DNA of 64,000 nucleotides from Marinifilaceae bacterium (GTDB taxonomy: Bacteria; Bacteroidota; Bacteroidia; Bacteroidales; Marinifilaceae): assembly GCA_016936255.1 (NCBI GenBank), contig JAFGYE010000056.1, positions 62,001-126,000 on the forward strand. The letters are read 5' to 3'. Position 1 is the stretch's first letter. Every line of letters begins with the position of its first letter. A model generated the notes under the pieces. The model was not told where the DNA came from, did no database searches, and was given only the letters and a program-made list of their open reading frames with translations. This document shows positions 8,457 to 16,251 of this stretch, one piece after another. Made by a program: the position numbers and the translations under genes.

Positions 8457-11220
8457 AAGCATAGCTAGATTAGCAACACTATTTTTAATCCCTTTTCTAA
8501 TTGTACGCTGCCAGCCGGATGCTCAATGGCCCGAAGAATCAGTGAACACGAAGCCGGGAGCCCGATGGTGGTGGATGGGCAGTGCTGTAGATGAAGCAAA
8601 CCTGTCCCGAAATCTGGAATTATATTCAGAAGCCGGACTAGGTTCACTGGAGATCACACCAATTTACGGCGTTCAGGGAAACGATTCCAATGAGGTCGAC
8701 TTCTTATCGAACAGATGGATGGAATTGTACGCTCATACCCAAAAGGAAGCTAAAAAACGGGGAATTAACATTGATATGAATACCGGAACTGGTTGGCCTT
8801 TTGGCGGACCTGATGTTGGGCTAAAAGATGCTGCCGGTTGTTTATTAATCAAGGAATTTTACTTATCCGATGGACATAAATTAGATCAACTAATTATTCC
8901 TGACGATAAAAAACAACAAGAAACAGCCAATCTGGCCAACTTAATGGCTTTTTCCGAAAATGGAGAAATAGTAGACCTAACGGAAAAGGTTAGTAATAAA
9001 AAACTTGATTGGAAAGCACCCGTTGGTAAATGGACATTAATTGCTCTTTTCGAGGGAAATACTTTTCAGCAGGTTAAAAGAGCGGCTCCTGGTGGCAAAG
9101 GTTTGGTTTTGAATCATTTTTCGAAAGAAAGTGTAGAGAAATACCTGAGTAAATTTACGAAAGCCTTTAACGAAAGCGGTGCACCTGTTCCCAATTACTT
9201 TTTTAACGATAGTTACGAAGTATATAATGCAGACTGGACTCCAGGATTTCTTGCTGAATTTGAACAAATGCAAGGCTATAAATTACAGGATTATCTTCCT
9301 CAATTTTTAGATACAGCACGAAACGAAACTACAGCAAGAATCGTTTCGGATTACAGAGAGACACTTTCGAAATTATTATTGGAAAACTTTACCAAGCCCT
9401 GGACTGAGTGGGCACACAAGCTGAATAGTAAAACCCGGAATCAGGCACACGGTTCGCCGGCTAACTTAATTGATATTTATGCTGCTGTTGATGTGCCCGA
9501 ATGCGAAGGATTTGGATTATCCGACTTTCACATTAAAGGGCTGCGCAAAGATTCTTTAACACGTCATAACGACTCCGATTTTTCCATGTTAAAATACGCT
9601 TCATCAGCGGCTCATATTTCAGGAAAGAAATACACTTCTTCAGAAACATTTACATGGCTTACCGAGCATTTTCGCACCTCCTTCTCTCAGTGTAAACCCG
9701 ATTTGGATTTGATGTTTGTTTCAGGCGTTAATCACGTTTACTTTCACGGCACTACCTATAGTCCGGCTGAGGCTGCCTGGCCGGGATGGAAATTTTATGC
9801 TTCGGTGGACATGAGTCCAACCAACCCATTGTGGCGCGATGCAAAACCCTTTTTTAAATATATCTCACGCGTACAATCGTTTTTACAAATGGGTAAACCC
9901 GATAATGATTTTCTGGTTTATTTACCTATTTACGATATGTGGCACAAAGTGGACGGTAAATTATTACAATTCGATATCCATAAAATGAAACAACGTGCTC
10001 CGGAATTTATTCATGTAGTCAACCAAATTAGTGACGCCGGCTATGATATGGACTATATTTCGGATTCATTCATTACAAGCACTGAATTTAAAGACGGACA
10101 TCTCATTACATCGGGAGGAACTTCGTATAAAGCTTTAATTATACCTTCTGTAGATAAAATGCCGGCGGAGGTTATTAAAAAACTGATTGATCTGTCCAAA
10201 CAAGGTGCACAAATTGTGTTCATGGGAAATTATCCTAAAGATGTTCCCGGATATGGAAATCTGGAAAACCGAAGAAAACAATTTCTTACTTTAAGTGATC
10301 AGCTGCCTGAAGTTGACTTTAACGAAACCACAGTAAGCTCATTTTCGAAAGGAAAAATCATTACCGGAACCGATTATGAAAATACACTTGCGGCTACCGG
10401 AGTTGTTGCTGAAGAATTTAAAACAAAAGCGGATCTTAAATACATTCGCAGGAAAAACAGCCAGGGGTATCATTATTTTGTTTCTGCACTTAAAGCTGAG
10501 GATACAGATAGCTGGATTGCTTTACCAACACTTGCAAAGGCTGTCGTATTTTTCAATCCGATCAATGGACAAAAAGGGAAAGCACAAATAAAACAAGTCG
10601 ATGGCAAAACCAAAGTAAGATTGCAGTTAAAATCCGGAGAATCATTACTATTACAAACATTTTCGACGAAGGTTACAAGTGAAAACTGGCCTTATCTTAA
10701 AGAAACAGGAAATCCATTTGTACTGAACAACAACTGGAAAATATTCTTTAAAGAGAGTATTCCCGCTGTCACCGACACCTTTGCTATTCCAAAATTAGTT
10801 CCCTGGACCGATTTGAAGATTGATGAAGCAAAAGAGAATATGGGGACAGCGGTCTATTCAACAACATTTACGGTGAATAAAAAAACGGCTGAAGACTGGA
10901 TTCTTAACTTAGGTGATGTGAGAGAAACGGCCAGAGTAAAACTGAACAATACCTATATTCAAACATTATGGTCGGTGCCATACGAGCTTTCTATTGGCAA
11001 ATACCTTAAGGACGGTCTTAATTCAATAGATATAGAGGTAACAGGTTTACCAGCCAATCATATCGCAAGTTTAGATCAAAAAGGAGTTCGATGGCGTATT
11101 TTCAAGGAAATTAATTTGGTTGACCTGAATTATAAAAAAACAGGTTACGCGAATTGGAAAACAATGCCTGCCGGCTTAAACAGCGAAGTAAAATTAATAC
11201 CAGTTAACTTTTCCAATTAA
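8440..11220 (+). CDS. GH106 alpha-L-rhamnosidase
   Basis: 926 residues. The start at 8440 lies inside the end of the CE12 gene (17-bp overlap) and begins with a hydrophobic signal (LATLFLIPFLIVRC). The Cys may be lipidated, although Arg at -1 is unusual for a lipobox. GH106 landmarks: KPGARWWWMGSAVDE, GLGSLEITPIYGV, NIDMNTGTGWPFGGPDVG, NYFFNDSYEVYNADWTPGF, SSETFTWLTEHFRTSF and NHVYFHGTTYSP. The C-terminal ~150 residues look like a beta-sandwich (ENMGTAVYSTTF... WILNLGDVRETARVKLN). Family knowledge: GH106 removes L-rhamnose from RG-I, RG-II or capped side chains. Here it would act on RG-I oligosaccharides after deacetylation and loss of unsaturated GalA. Confidence 0.92.
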   Translation: MFLSLKSIARLATLFLIPFLIVRCQPDAQWPEESVNTKPGARWWWMGSAVDEANLSRNLELYSEAGLGSLEITPIYGVQGNDSNEVDFLSNRWMELYAHTQKEAKKRGINIDMNTGTGWPFGGPDVGLKDAAGCLLIKEFYLSDGHKLDQLIIPDDKKQQETANLANLMAFSENGEIVDLTEKVSNKKLDWKAPVGKWTLIALFEGNTFQQVKRAAPGGKGLVLNHFSKESVEKYLSKFTKAFNESGAPVPNYFFNDSYEVYNADWTPGFLAEFEQMQGYKLQDYLPQFLDTARNETTARIVSDYRETLSKLLLENFTKPWTEWAHKLNSKTRNQAHGSPANLIDIYAAVDVPECEGFGLSDFHIKGLRKDSLTRHNDSDFSMLKYASSAAHISGKKYTSSETFTWLTEHFRTSFSQCKPDLDLMFVSGVNHVYFHGTTYSPAEAAWPGWKFYASVDMSPTNPLWRDAKPFFKYISRVQSFLQMGKPDNDFLVYLPIYDMWHKVDGKLLQFDIHKMKQRAPEFIHVVNQISDAGYDMDYISDSFITSTEFKDGHLITSGGTSYKALIIPSVDKMPAEVIKKLIDLSKQGAQIVFMGNYPKDVPGYGNLENRRKQFLTLSDQLPEVDFNETTVSSFSKGKIITGTDYENTLAATGVVAEEFKTKADLKYIRRKNSQGYHYFVSALKAEDTDSWIALPTLAKAVVFFNPINGQKGKAQIKQVDGKTKVRLQLKSGESLLLQTFSTKVTSENWPYLKETGNPFVLNNNWKIFFKESIPAVTDTFAIPKLVPWTDLKIDEAKENMGTAVYSTTFTVNKKTAEDWILNLGDVRETARVKLNNTYIQTLWSVPYELSIGKYLKDGLNSIDIEVTGLPANHIASLDQKGVRWRIFKEINLVDLNYKKTGYANWKTMPAGLNSEVKLIPVNFSN

Positions 11221-11235
11221 AAATTCAGATACCAT

Positions 11236-12657
11236 ATGAAGTCTCTACAATTCATCATACTCCTATTTTGCGGATTTGGCGCATTGGGGCAGAATAATTC
11301 TTCAATCCCTAAATTTAGCTGGATGGAAAATGTGGGCAGTCATACTTTTCCAGATCAGAATGCAGTGTTTCATGTAGAAGATTACGGAGCTGTTGGAGAT
11401 GCTCTTGTTTTAAATACCAAAGCCATTCAAAAAACAATTGATGAGGCTGAAGCTGCCGGAGGAGGAACAGTAACTTTTAAACCCGGTGTTTATTTAACCG
11501 GATCGCTTTTTATCGGCAACAACGTTAATTTCAACATCCCCAAAGGAACCATGCTAACTGGGAGTCAGAATCTGGAAGATTACAAAATGATTGATACCCG
11601 TGTTGCAGGAATTGAAATGAAATGGCCGGCTGCACTTATCAATATTATAGACAAAAAGAATGCTGCCATTACAGGAAATGGAACGATTCACGGCAAAGGA
11701 AAAGTATTTTGGGACAAATACTGGAGCATGCGTAAGGAATATGAACCCAAAGGACTTCGCTGGATTGTAGATTACGATTGCGAAAGACCCCGGGGAATAC
11801 TAATTTCTGATTCTGAAAACATTACCATTGATGGCATTGTACTTTATCAACCGGGCTTTTGGAGTCTTCATATTCTGTACTCGAAATACGTAACCGTTAA
11901 TGATGTTACTATTAGTAACAATATTGAAGGACACGGACCTAGTACCGATGGAGTGGATATCGATTCCTCTTCGTTTATTTTGGTTCAAAACAGCAATATC
12001 AATTGCAATGATGATAATTTTTGTTTGAAAGCAGGACGCGACAGCGATGGATTGCGGGTAAACCGACCTTGTGAATACATTGTAATCAGAAATTGTTATG
12101 CAGGAATGGGAGCCGGACTTTTTACAATCGGGAGCGAAACATCCGGCAGCATCAGACATGTGGTTGCTTATAATTTAACAGCAGAAGGCACATCCTTTGG
12201 TTTACGTTTTAAGAGTACGATTCAACGGGGAGGCAAAATCGAGGATATTCATTTGGCAAATATCACCATGAATAAGGTTAAATATCCTCTGTCTGTTGAT
12301 TTGGACTGGAATCCTGCTTACAGCACATCATTGCTTCCTGAAGAATACAAGAATAAAACACTGCCTGAGTATTGGAAAAAAATGCTGGCCTATGTTGATC
12401 CTAAGAATGGGACGCCAAAGTTCCAAAACATATCCTTCTCCAATATTAAAGCCACCGGAGCTAAACGCTGTATCAATGTTGTTGGAATTAAAAGCAGTAC
12501 CATTGAAGACTTTAATTTCTGTGATGTAACAATAGAAGGTGAAAATTCCGGTGTAATCAAATATGCCAAAAACTGGAAATGTGAACATTTTAAGATAAAA
12601 TCAAACGATACTTTATCTCTGGAAAATAACAAGAATATAGATTTGGAAAACAATTAG
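11236..12657 (+). CDS. GH28 polygalacturonase/rhamnogalacturonan hydrolase-family enzyme
   Basis: 473 residues, exported (signal MKSLQFIILLFCGFGALG). Right-handed beta-helix pattern with the GH28 entry FHVEDYGAVGD and TFKPGVYLTGSLF. Catalytic region: STDGVDIDSS (Asp238; usual motif NTDG) and CNDDNFCLKAG (Asp259/Asp260). The usual GHG motif is replaced by GMGAG (residues 290-294) before LFTIGSETSG, and RIK appears as LRFKS. The catalytic aspartates are kept, so an active hydrolase is likely. The changed secondary motifs suggest it is not a classic homogalacturonan polygalacturonase and may hydrolyse GalA from RG-I or a side chain. Lies 15 bp after the GH106 gene, same transcript. Confidence 0.88.
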   Translation: MKSLQFIILLFCGFGALGQNNSSIPKFSWMENVGSHTFPDQNAVFHVEDYGAVGDALVLNTKAIQKTIDEAEAAGGGTVTFKPGVYLTGSLFIGNNVNFNIPKGTMLTGSQNLEDYKMIDTRVAGIEMKWPAALINIIDKKNAAITGNGTIHGKGKVFWDKYWSMRKEYEPKGLRWIVDYDCERPRGILISDSENITIDGIVLYQPGFWSLHILYSKYVTVNDVTISNNIEGHGPSTDGVDIDSSSFILVQNSNINCNDDNFCLKAGRDSDGLRVNRPCEYIVIRNCYAGMGAGLFTIGSETSGSIRHVVAYNLTAEGTSFGLRFKSTIQRGGKIEDIHLANITMNKVKYPLSVDLDWNPAYSTSLLPEEYKNKTLPEYWKKMLAYVDPKNGTPKFQNISFSNIKATGAKRCINVVGIKSSTIEDFNFCDVTIEGENSGVIKYAKNWKCEHFKIKSNDTLSLENNKNIDLENN

Positions 12658-12692
12658 ATTAGCTAAAAAGTTATATGTTGCAGGTTCTTGGG

Positions 12693-12734
12693 CACAACTC
12701 ACAACTCACAACTCACAACTCACAACTCACAACT
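12693..12734 (+). repeat. Heptamer microsatellite (CACAACT)x6
   Basis: Six perfect, head-to-tail copies of CACAACT followed by a degenerate CATAAC. It lies in the 125-bp gap between the GH28 and GH2 genes and ends 48 bp before the GH2 ATG at 12783. A 7-bp unit is not a multiple of 3, so copy-number change would alter spacing or any upstream reading frame. Confidence 0.95.
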
Positions 12735-12782
12735 CATAACATTTCCAAGACAAGCTTAATATCAAACAATAATACATACCAC

Positions 12783-15611
12783 ATGAAACATCAACTCATT
12801 ACCTACCTGCTTTTGTTAACCTGTTTCTGCGCAACGGGACAGCAAACTGAACGGCAATATTTATCCGGAACAGGATTGGGAAATACAGTTACCTGGAATT
12901 TTTACTGCTCTGCTGGTCAAAACAGCCAAAAATGGAGTCAGATAGAAGTTCCTTCGCAATGGGAACTGCAGGGCTTTGGAGAATATACCTATGGCAGATG
13001 GTACAAGAAAAAAGGAGTTGAACCATCGAAGGAAACCGGCACCTACAAATACTCATTTAAGGTGCCAAAAAAATGGAGCGGACAACAAATTTCGATTGTT
13101 TTTGAAGGTGCTATGACGGATACTGAAGTATTCATCAACGGAGAAAAAGCCGGAGAGATGCACCAAGGCGGATTTTATCGTTTTTCATACGATATTACCC
13201 ATAAAATCACTACCGGAAAAAAGAATGATCTTAAGGTGATTGTTCACAAACACTCGGCAAACAACAGCATCAACAACGCCGAAAGAAAAGCCGATTGGTG
13301 GACTTTCGGCGGCATTTACCGTCCGGTTTATTTAGAGGCAAAACCTCGAACAGCGATGAACCATGTGGCATTGGATGCAAAAGCCGACGGGAGTTTGAAT
13401 GCTGACATTGATTTATCTGAAGAAATAAAATCAGGTAAAATTATTGCAACGATTGAACCCTTAACAGGAAAAGGTAAATTTGCATCCAAAACCATTCCAT
13501 TGACTCTGAATGGCAAAAAACAACACATCAGCACAAAATGGGATGATGTTATCAGCTGGAATCCTGAGAATCCTCAACTTTACAAACTACACCTGAAATT
13601 AACCGACCAAAACAATAAAACCCTGCACGAATGGTGGTCAAGAATTGGTTTCAGAACGGTTGAATTCAGAGCAAAAGATGGTATTTATGTGAATGATACC
13701 AAAATTGTTATGAAAGGGATTAACCGTCACTCATTTCATCCTGATGGCGGACGTACTACCAACCGTGAAATCAGCAAAAGCGATGCTCTTTTATTAAAGG
13801 AAATGAACATCAACGCTGTTCGTTTTCACTATCCGCCCGATCAGCACTTTTTAGATATGTGTGATTCAATCGGTTTGTTTGTGGTCGATGAATTGGCCGG
13901 ATGGCAAAACTGCTACGACACCGAAGTTGGATCAAAACTACAGAAAGAAATGCTGACCCGCGATGTAAATCACCCATGTATTGTATTGTGGAGCAATGGT
14001 AATGAAGGAGGTTGGAACTACGATCTCGATAAACATTTTGCAGATTACGATCCTCAGAACCGGCATGTAATCCATCCATGGGCCGACTTTAATGGAATTG
14101 ATGCCCACCACTACCCTGCTTACTTAACAGGTGTTGCCCGATTGACCAACGGCTATAAAGTATTTATGCCAACTGAATTTATGCATGGAATGTATGATCA
14201 GGGACATGGTGCCGGTTTAGAAGATTTTTGGGACAACTGGACCTCTCACCCCTTGTTTGCAGGTGCATTTATGTGGGCTTTTAATGATTGTGCGGTGAAA
14301 CGTACTGATAAAAACGGCATTCTGGACTCAGACGACTTTAGAGCTCCCGATGGTATTGTTGGCCCTTACCGGGAAAAAGAAGGCAGTGTATTCACTGTTC
14401 GCGAAGTTTGGGCTCCTATTCAATTCAAAAAACTATACATCACCCCTTCATTTAAGGGTAAATTTACCCTATCAAACAGATTCCTTTATACCAATTTAAA
14501 GGACTGTAAGATGACGTATCAACTGCATAAAATTAATTCTCCTTTAAAAGGATCCAAGAGAGAGCTTATAGGAAAAGGGATTGTTTCTCTTCCTGAAATA
14601 AATCCTGGCGAAACAGGTTTTGCCAAAATGGAATTACCCGCTAATTTCTTTGATGCAACGGTTTTAGAGATTGAAGCATTCGATCCTGCCGGGCATAAAA
14701 TCTGCAACTGGAGCTGGCCTGTAAAATACGCCGGTGAATACTTCCAATTACAACATGCCGGTACAACCAAAGATGGAGATGTAAAGCTTACGGAAACTGA
14801 CAGCATTACAACATTGGAAGCAAATGGAGTGTCCGTATCGTTCAATCAAAAAAACGGTCAGATTTTGCAGGTAAAAAACAAAAAAGGAATTGTTCCTTTT
14901 ACCAATGGACCAGTGGCTGTAGGCATGAAAATTCAGTACAAAGAATGTTATGCCAAACAAAATGAACACAGCGCTCAGTTTGTAACAAAATATCTGGGAG
15001 GTATCGATTCTATTGTTTGGACAATGGATGCACAAGGACTATTAAATATGAATGCTGTGATGCTGAACAGAGCTGGCGGAGGCAAAGGTTTTGACGATGC
15101 ATTTACCGACAACGAAATAAATAATTTTGGTTTAACCTTCTCGTACCCCGAAAAAATAGTTAAAGGAATGGAGTGGTTTGGCCGTGGTCCTTACCGGGTT
15201 TGGAAAAACAGAATAAAAGGAACCAACTATAATCTTTGGCAAAAAGATTACAACAACACCATAACCGGAGAAAGTGAATATGGATTGACTTATCCTGAAT
15301 TCAAAGGCTTTCATGCCAATTTATATTGGGCTGCCATACAGTCTGATGAGGCTCCATTTACGGTATATTCTGAAAGCGACGGCGTGTTCTTGCGAATGCT
15401 GACCCCCGAAGAACCCAAAGGAAGAATGGAAGGAAGACACACAATGCCAGCCTTCCCATCGGGAGATATATCCTTTTTATACGATATTCCGGCGATTCAA
15501 TCTTTCAAACCAATATCCATGCAGGGGCCACACAGTCAGCCGGGAAATATCAGGATAAAAGTTGGTGACGAAGGAATCAGGATGATATTGGATTTTGATT
15601 TTAAAGAATAG
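12783..15611 (+). CDS. GH2 beta-galactosidase-type glycoside hydrolase
   Basis: 942 residues with the start at 12783, which gives a clean signal peptide (MKHQLITYLLLLTCFCATGQ). An in-frame ATG at 12675 would add 36 residues translated from the heptamer repeat and is rejected. GH2 layout: sugar-binding beta-sandwich (FEGAMTDTEVFINGEKAGEMHQGGFYRFSYDIT), immunoglobulin-like domain, TIM barrel with acid/base Glu408 in LWSNGNEGG and nucleophile Glu465 in MPTEFMHG, then a C-terminal beta-sandwich as in long LacZ-like enzymes (GMEWFGRGPYRVWKNR). MWAFNDC supplies the usual Trp. Last gene of the RG-I operon. Probably removes terminal beta-galactose from RG-I side chains; a beta-glucuronidase or other GH2 activity cannot be excluded. 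Confidence 0.88.
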   Translation: MKHQLITYLLLLTCFCATGQQTERQYLSGTGLGNTVTWNFYCSAGQNSQKWSQIEVPSQWELQGFGEYTYGRWYKKKGVEPSKETGTYKYSFKVPKKWSGQQISIVFEGAMTDTEVFINGEKAGEMHQGGFYRFSYDITHKITTGKKNDLKVIVHKHSANNSINNAERKADWWTFGGIYRPVYLEAKPRTAMNHVALDAKADGSLNADIDLSEEIKSGKIIATIEPLTGKGKFASKTIPLTLNGKKQHISTKWDDVISWNPENPQLYKLHLKLTDQNNKTLHEWWSRIGFRTVEFRAKDGIYVNDTKIVMKGINRHSFHPDGGRTTNREISKSDALLLKEMNINAVRFHYPPDQHFLDMCDSIGLFVVDELAGWQNCYDTEVGSKLQKEMLTRDVNHPCIVLWSNGNEGGWNYDLDKHFADYDPQNRHVIHPWADFNGIDAHHYPAYLTGVARLTNGYKVFMPTEFMHGMYDQGHGAGLEDFWDNWTSHPLFAGAFMWAFNDCAVKRTDKNGILDSDDFRAPDGIVGPYREKEGSVFTVREVWAPIQFKKLYITPSFKGKFTLSNRFLYTNLKDCKMTYQLHKINSPLKGSKRELIGKGIVSLPEINPGETGFAKMELPANFFDATVLEIEAFDPAGHKICNWSWPVKYAGEYFQLQHAGTTKDGDVKLTETDSITTLEANGVSVSFNQKNGQILQVKNKKGIVPFTNGPVAVGMKIQYKECYAKQNEHSAQFVTKYLGGIDSIVWTMDAQGLLNMNAVMLNRAGGGKGFDDAFTDNEINNFGLTFSYPEKIVKGMEWFGRGPYRVWKNRIKGTNYNLWQKDYNNTITGESEYGLTYPEFKGFHANLYWAAIQSDEAPFTVYSESDGVFLRMLTPEEPKGRMEGRHTMPAFPSGDISFLYDIPAIQSFKPISMQGPHSQPGNIRIKVGDEGIRMILDFDFKE

Positions 15612-15636
15612 CAGTCAATCCATTTTGTAATGCTAT

Positions 15637-15673
15637 GAGGCTGTCTTATTAAAAGGCAGCCTCTTTTTTTTTT
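15637..15673 (+). terminator. Rho-independent terminator of the RG-I operon
   Basis: GAGGCTGTCTT (15637-15647) pairs with AAGGCAGCCTC (15653-15663), one G-T pair and a 5-nt loop, followed by ten T. It lies 26 bp after the GH2 stop. Confidence 0.92.
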
Positions 15674-15696
15674 ATAGTTTCCCTTCGACAGTCATT

Positions 15697-15772
15697 GGTA
15701 TAGTACCACGACTGTTGTTGGTGCAGTACTACGACGGTTACAGGTATAGTACCACGACGGTTGCGGTCGTGG
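15697..15772. repeat. Three 23-bp imperfect tandem repeats ending in a hairpin
   Basis: Units at 15697-15719, 15720-15742 and 15743-15765 share the frame GGTrxAGTACyACGACkGTT. The third unit continues into GTCGTGG, which pairs with CCACGAC (15752-15758 with 15766-15772, 7-nt loop). The region is non-coding and lies between convergent genes. Confidence 0.85.
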
Positions 15773-15909
15773 CAAATACTCCCCCCTTCTTTCTCTACTC
15801 TTTATACACAAATAGTTGCAGTGCTCGTTTTTATGCACCATGCTTTTTCGGAATTTTTTAAATCGCTTTTGTTTTAACTCAACGCTTTAGTAAGACCGGG
15901 AAGTTGAGT

Positions 15910-15960
15910 CCCGATAGCTATCGGGGTTATTCGAAAATCGCCCGGCCACACTTAAGTGTG
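15910..15960. repeat. Two perfect palindromes in the convergent spacer
   Basis: CCCGATAGCTATCGGG at 15910-15925 (16 bp) and CACACTTAAGTGTG at 15947-15960 (14 bp). The first resembles short palindromic repeats scattered in many Bacteroidota genomes (from memory, not searched). No T-run follows, so they are not typical terminators. Confidence 0.8.
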
Positions 15961-16014
15961 AGATAAATAAGGAAATTATTTTAAAAGTATCCTTGATTTT
16001 TTTTATTCGCGATT

Positions 16015-16251
16015 TTAATTTTTAGGGGTGTTCTTAGTCTCACATTGTTCGGCAGCTTCGTTTTTTAGATCAAGCAAAAAAATAAAGTCGGGTTTAGGCG
16101 GATAGCCCAATACAAAAAAGAACGACAGATCTGATGCAAAAACTGTAGTTCTGTCGCTTAATTTTACTGAAAAATAATTGATCCGTGCACGCTTAGATTC
16201 ATATGCTGTAAAAGACTTGCTGCTTCCTGTTTCGCTCAGAGTTAATTCGTC
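16015..16251 (-). other. Open frame of 78 codons directly after the GH115 stop, no start codon
   Basis: The spacer between the convergent genes holds no recognisable gene. On the - strand the frame of the GH115 gene stays open for 78 codons past its TAA, to a second stop at 16015-16017. It has no ATG of its own. The translation (with RINYFSVKLSDRTTVFASDL and a hydrophobic, Pro-rich stretch) is not recognised. Chance openness, a decayed 3' extension, or a repeated intergenic element are all possible. Confidence 0.3.

Noticed and set aside
11800..12159. 119-codon antisense open frame inside the GH28 gene
   Set aside because: Shadow of the beta-helix coding frame; no independent gene signals.
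12675..12782. N-terminal extension of the GH2 protein from an ATG at 12675
   Set aside because: It is translated from the heptamer repeat and precedes a normal signal peptide starting at 12783, so it is not a credible protein start.
15910..15960. Terminators for the convergent genes
   Set aside because: The palindromes are short, without T-runs, and lie far from both stops; the + strand operon already has a strong terminator at 15637-15673.
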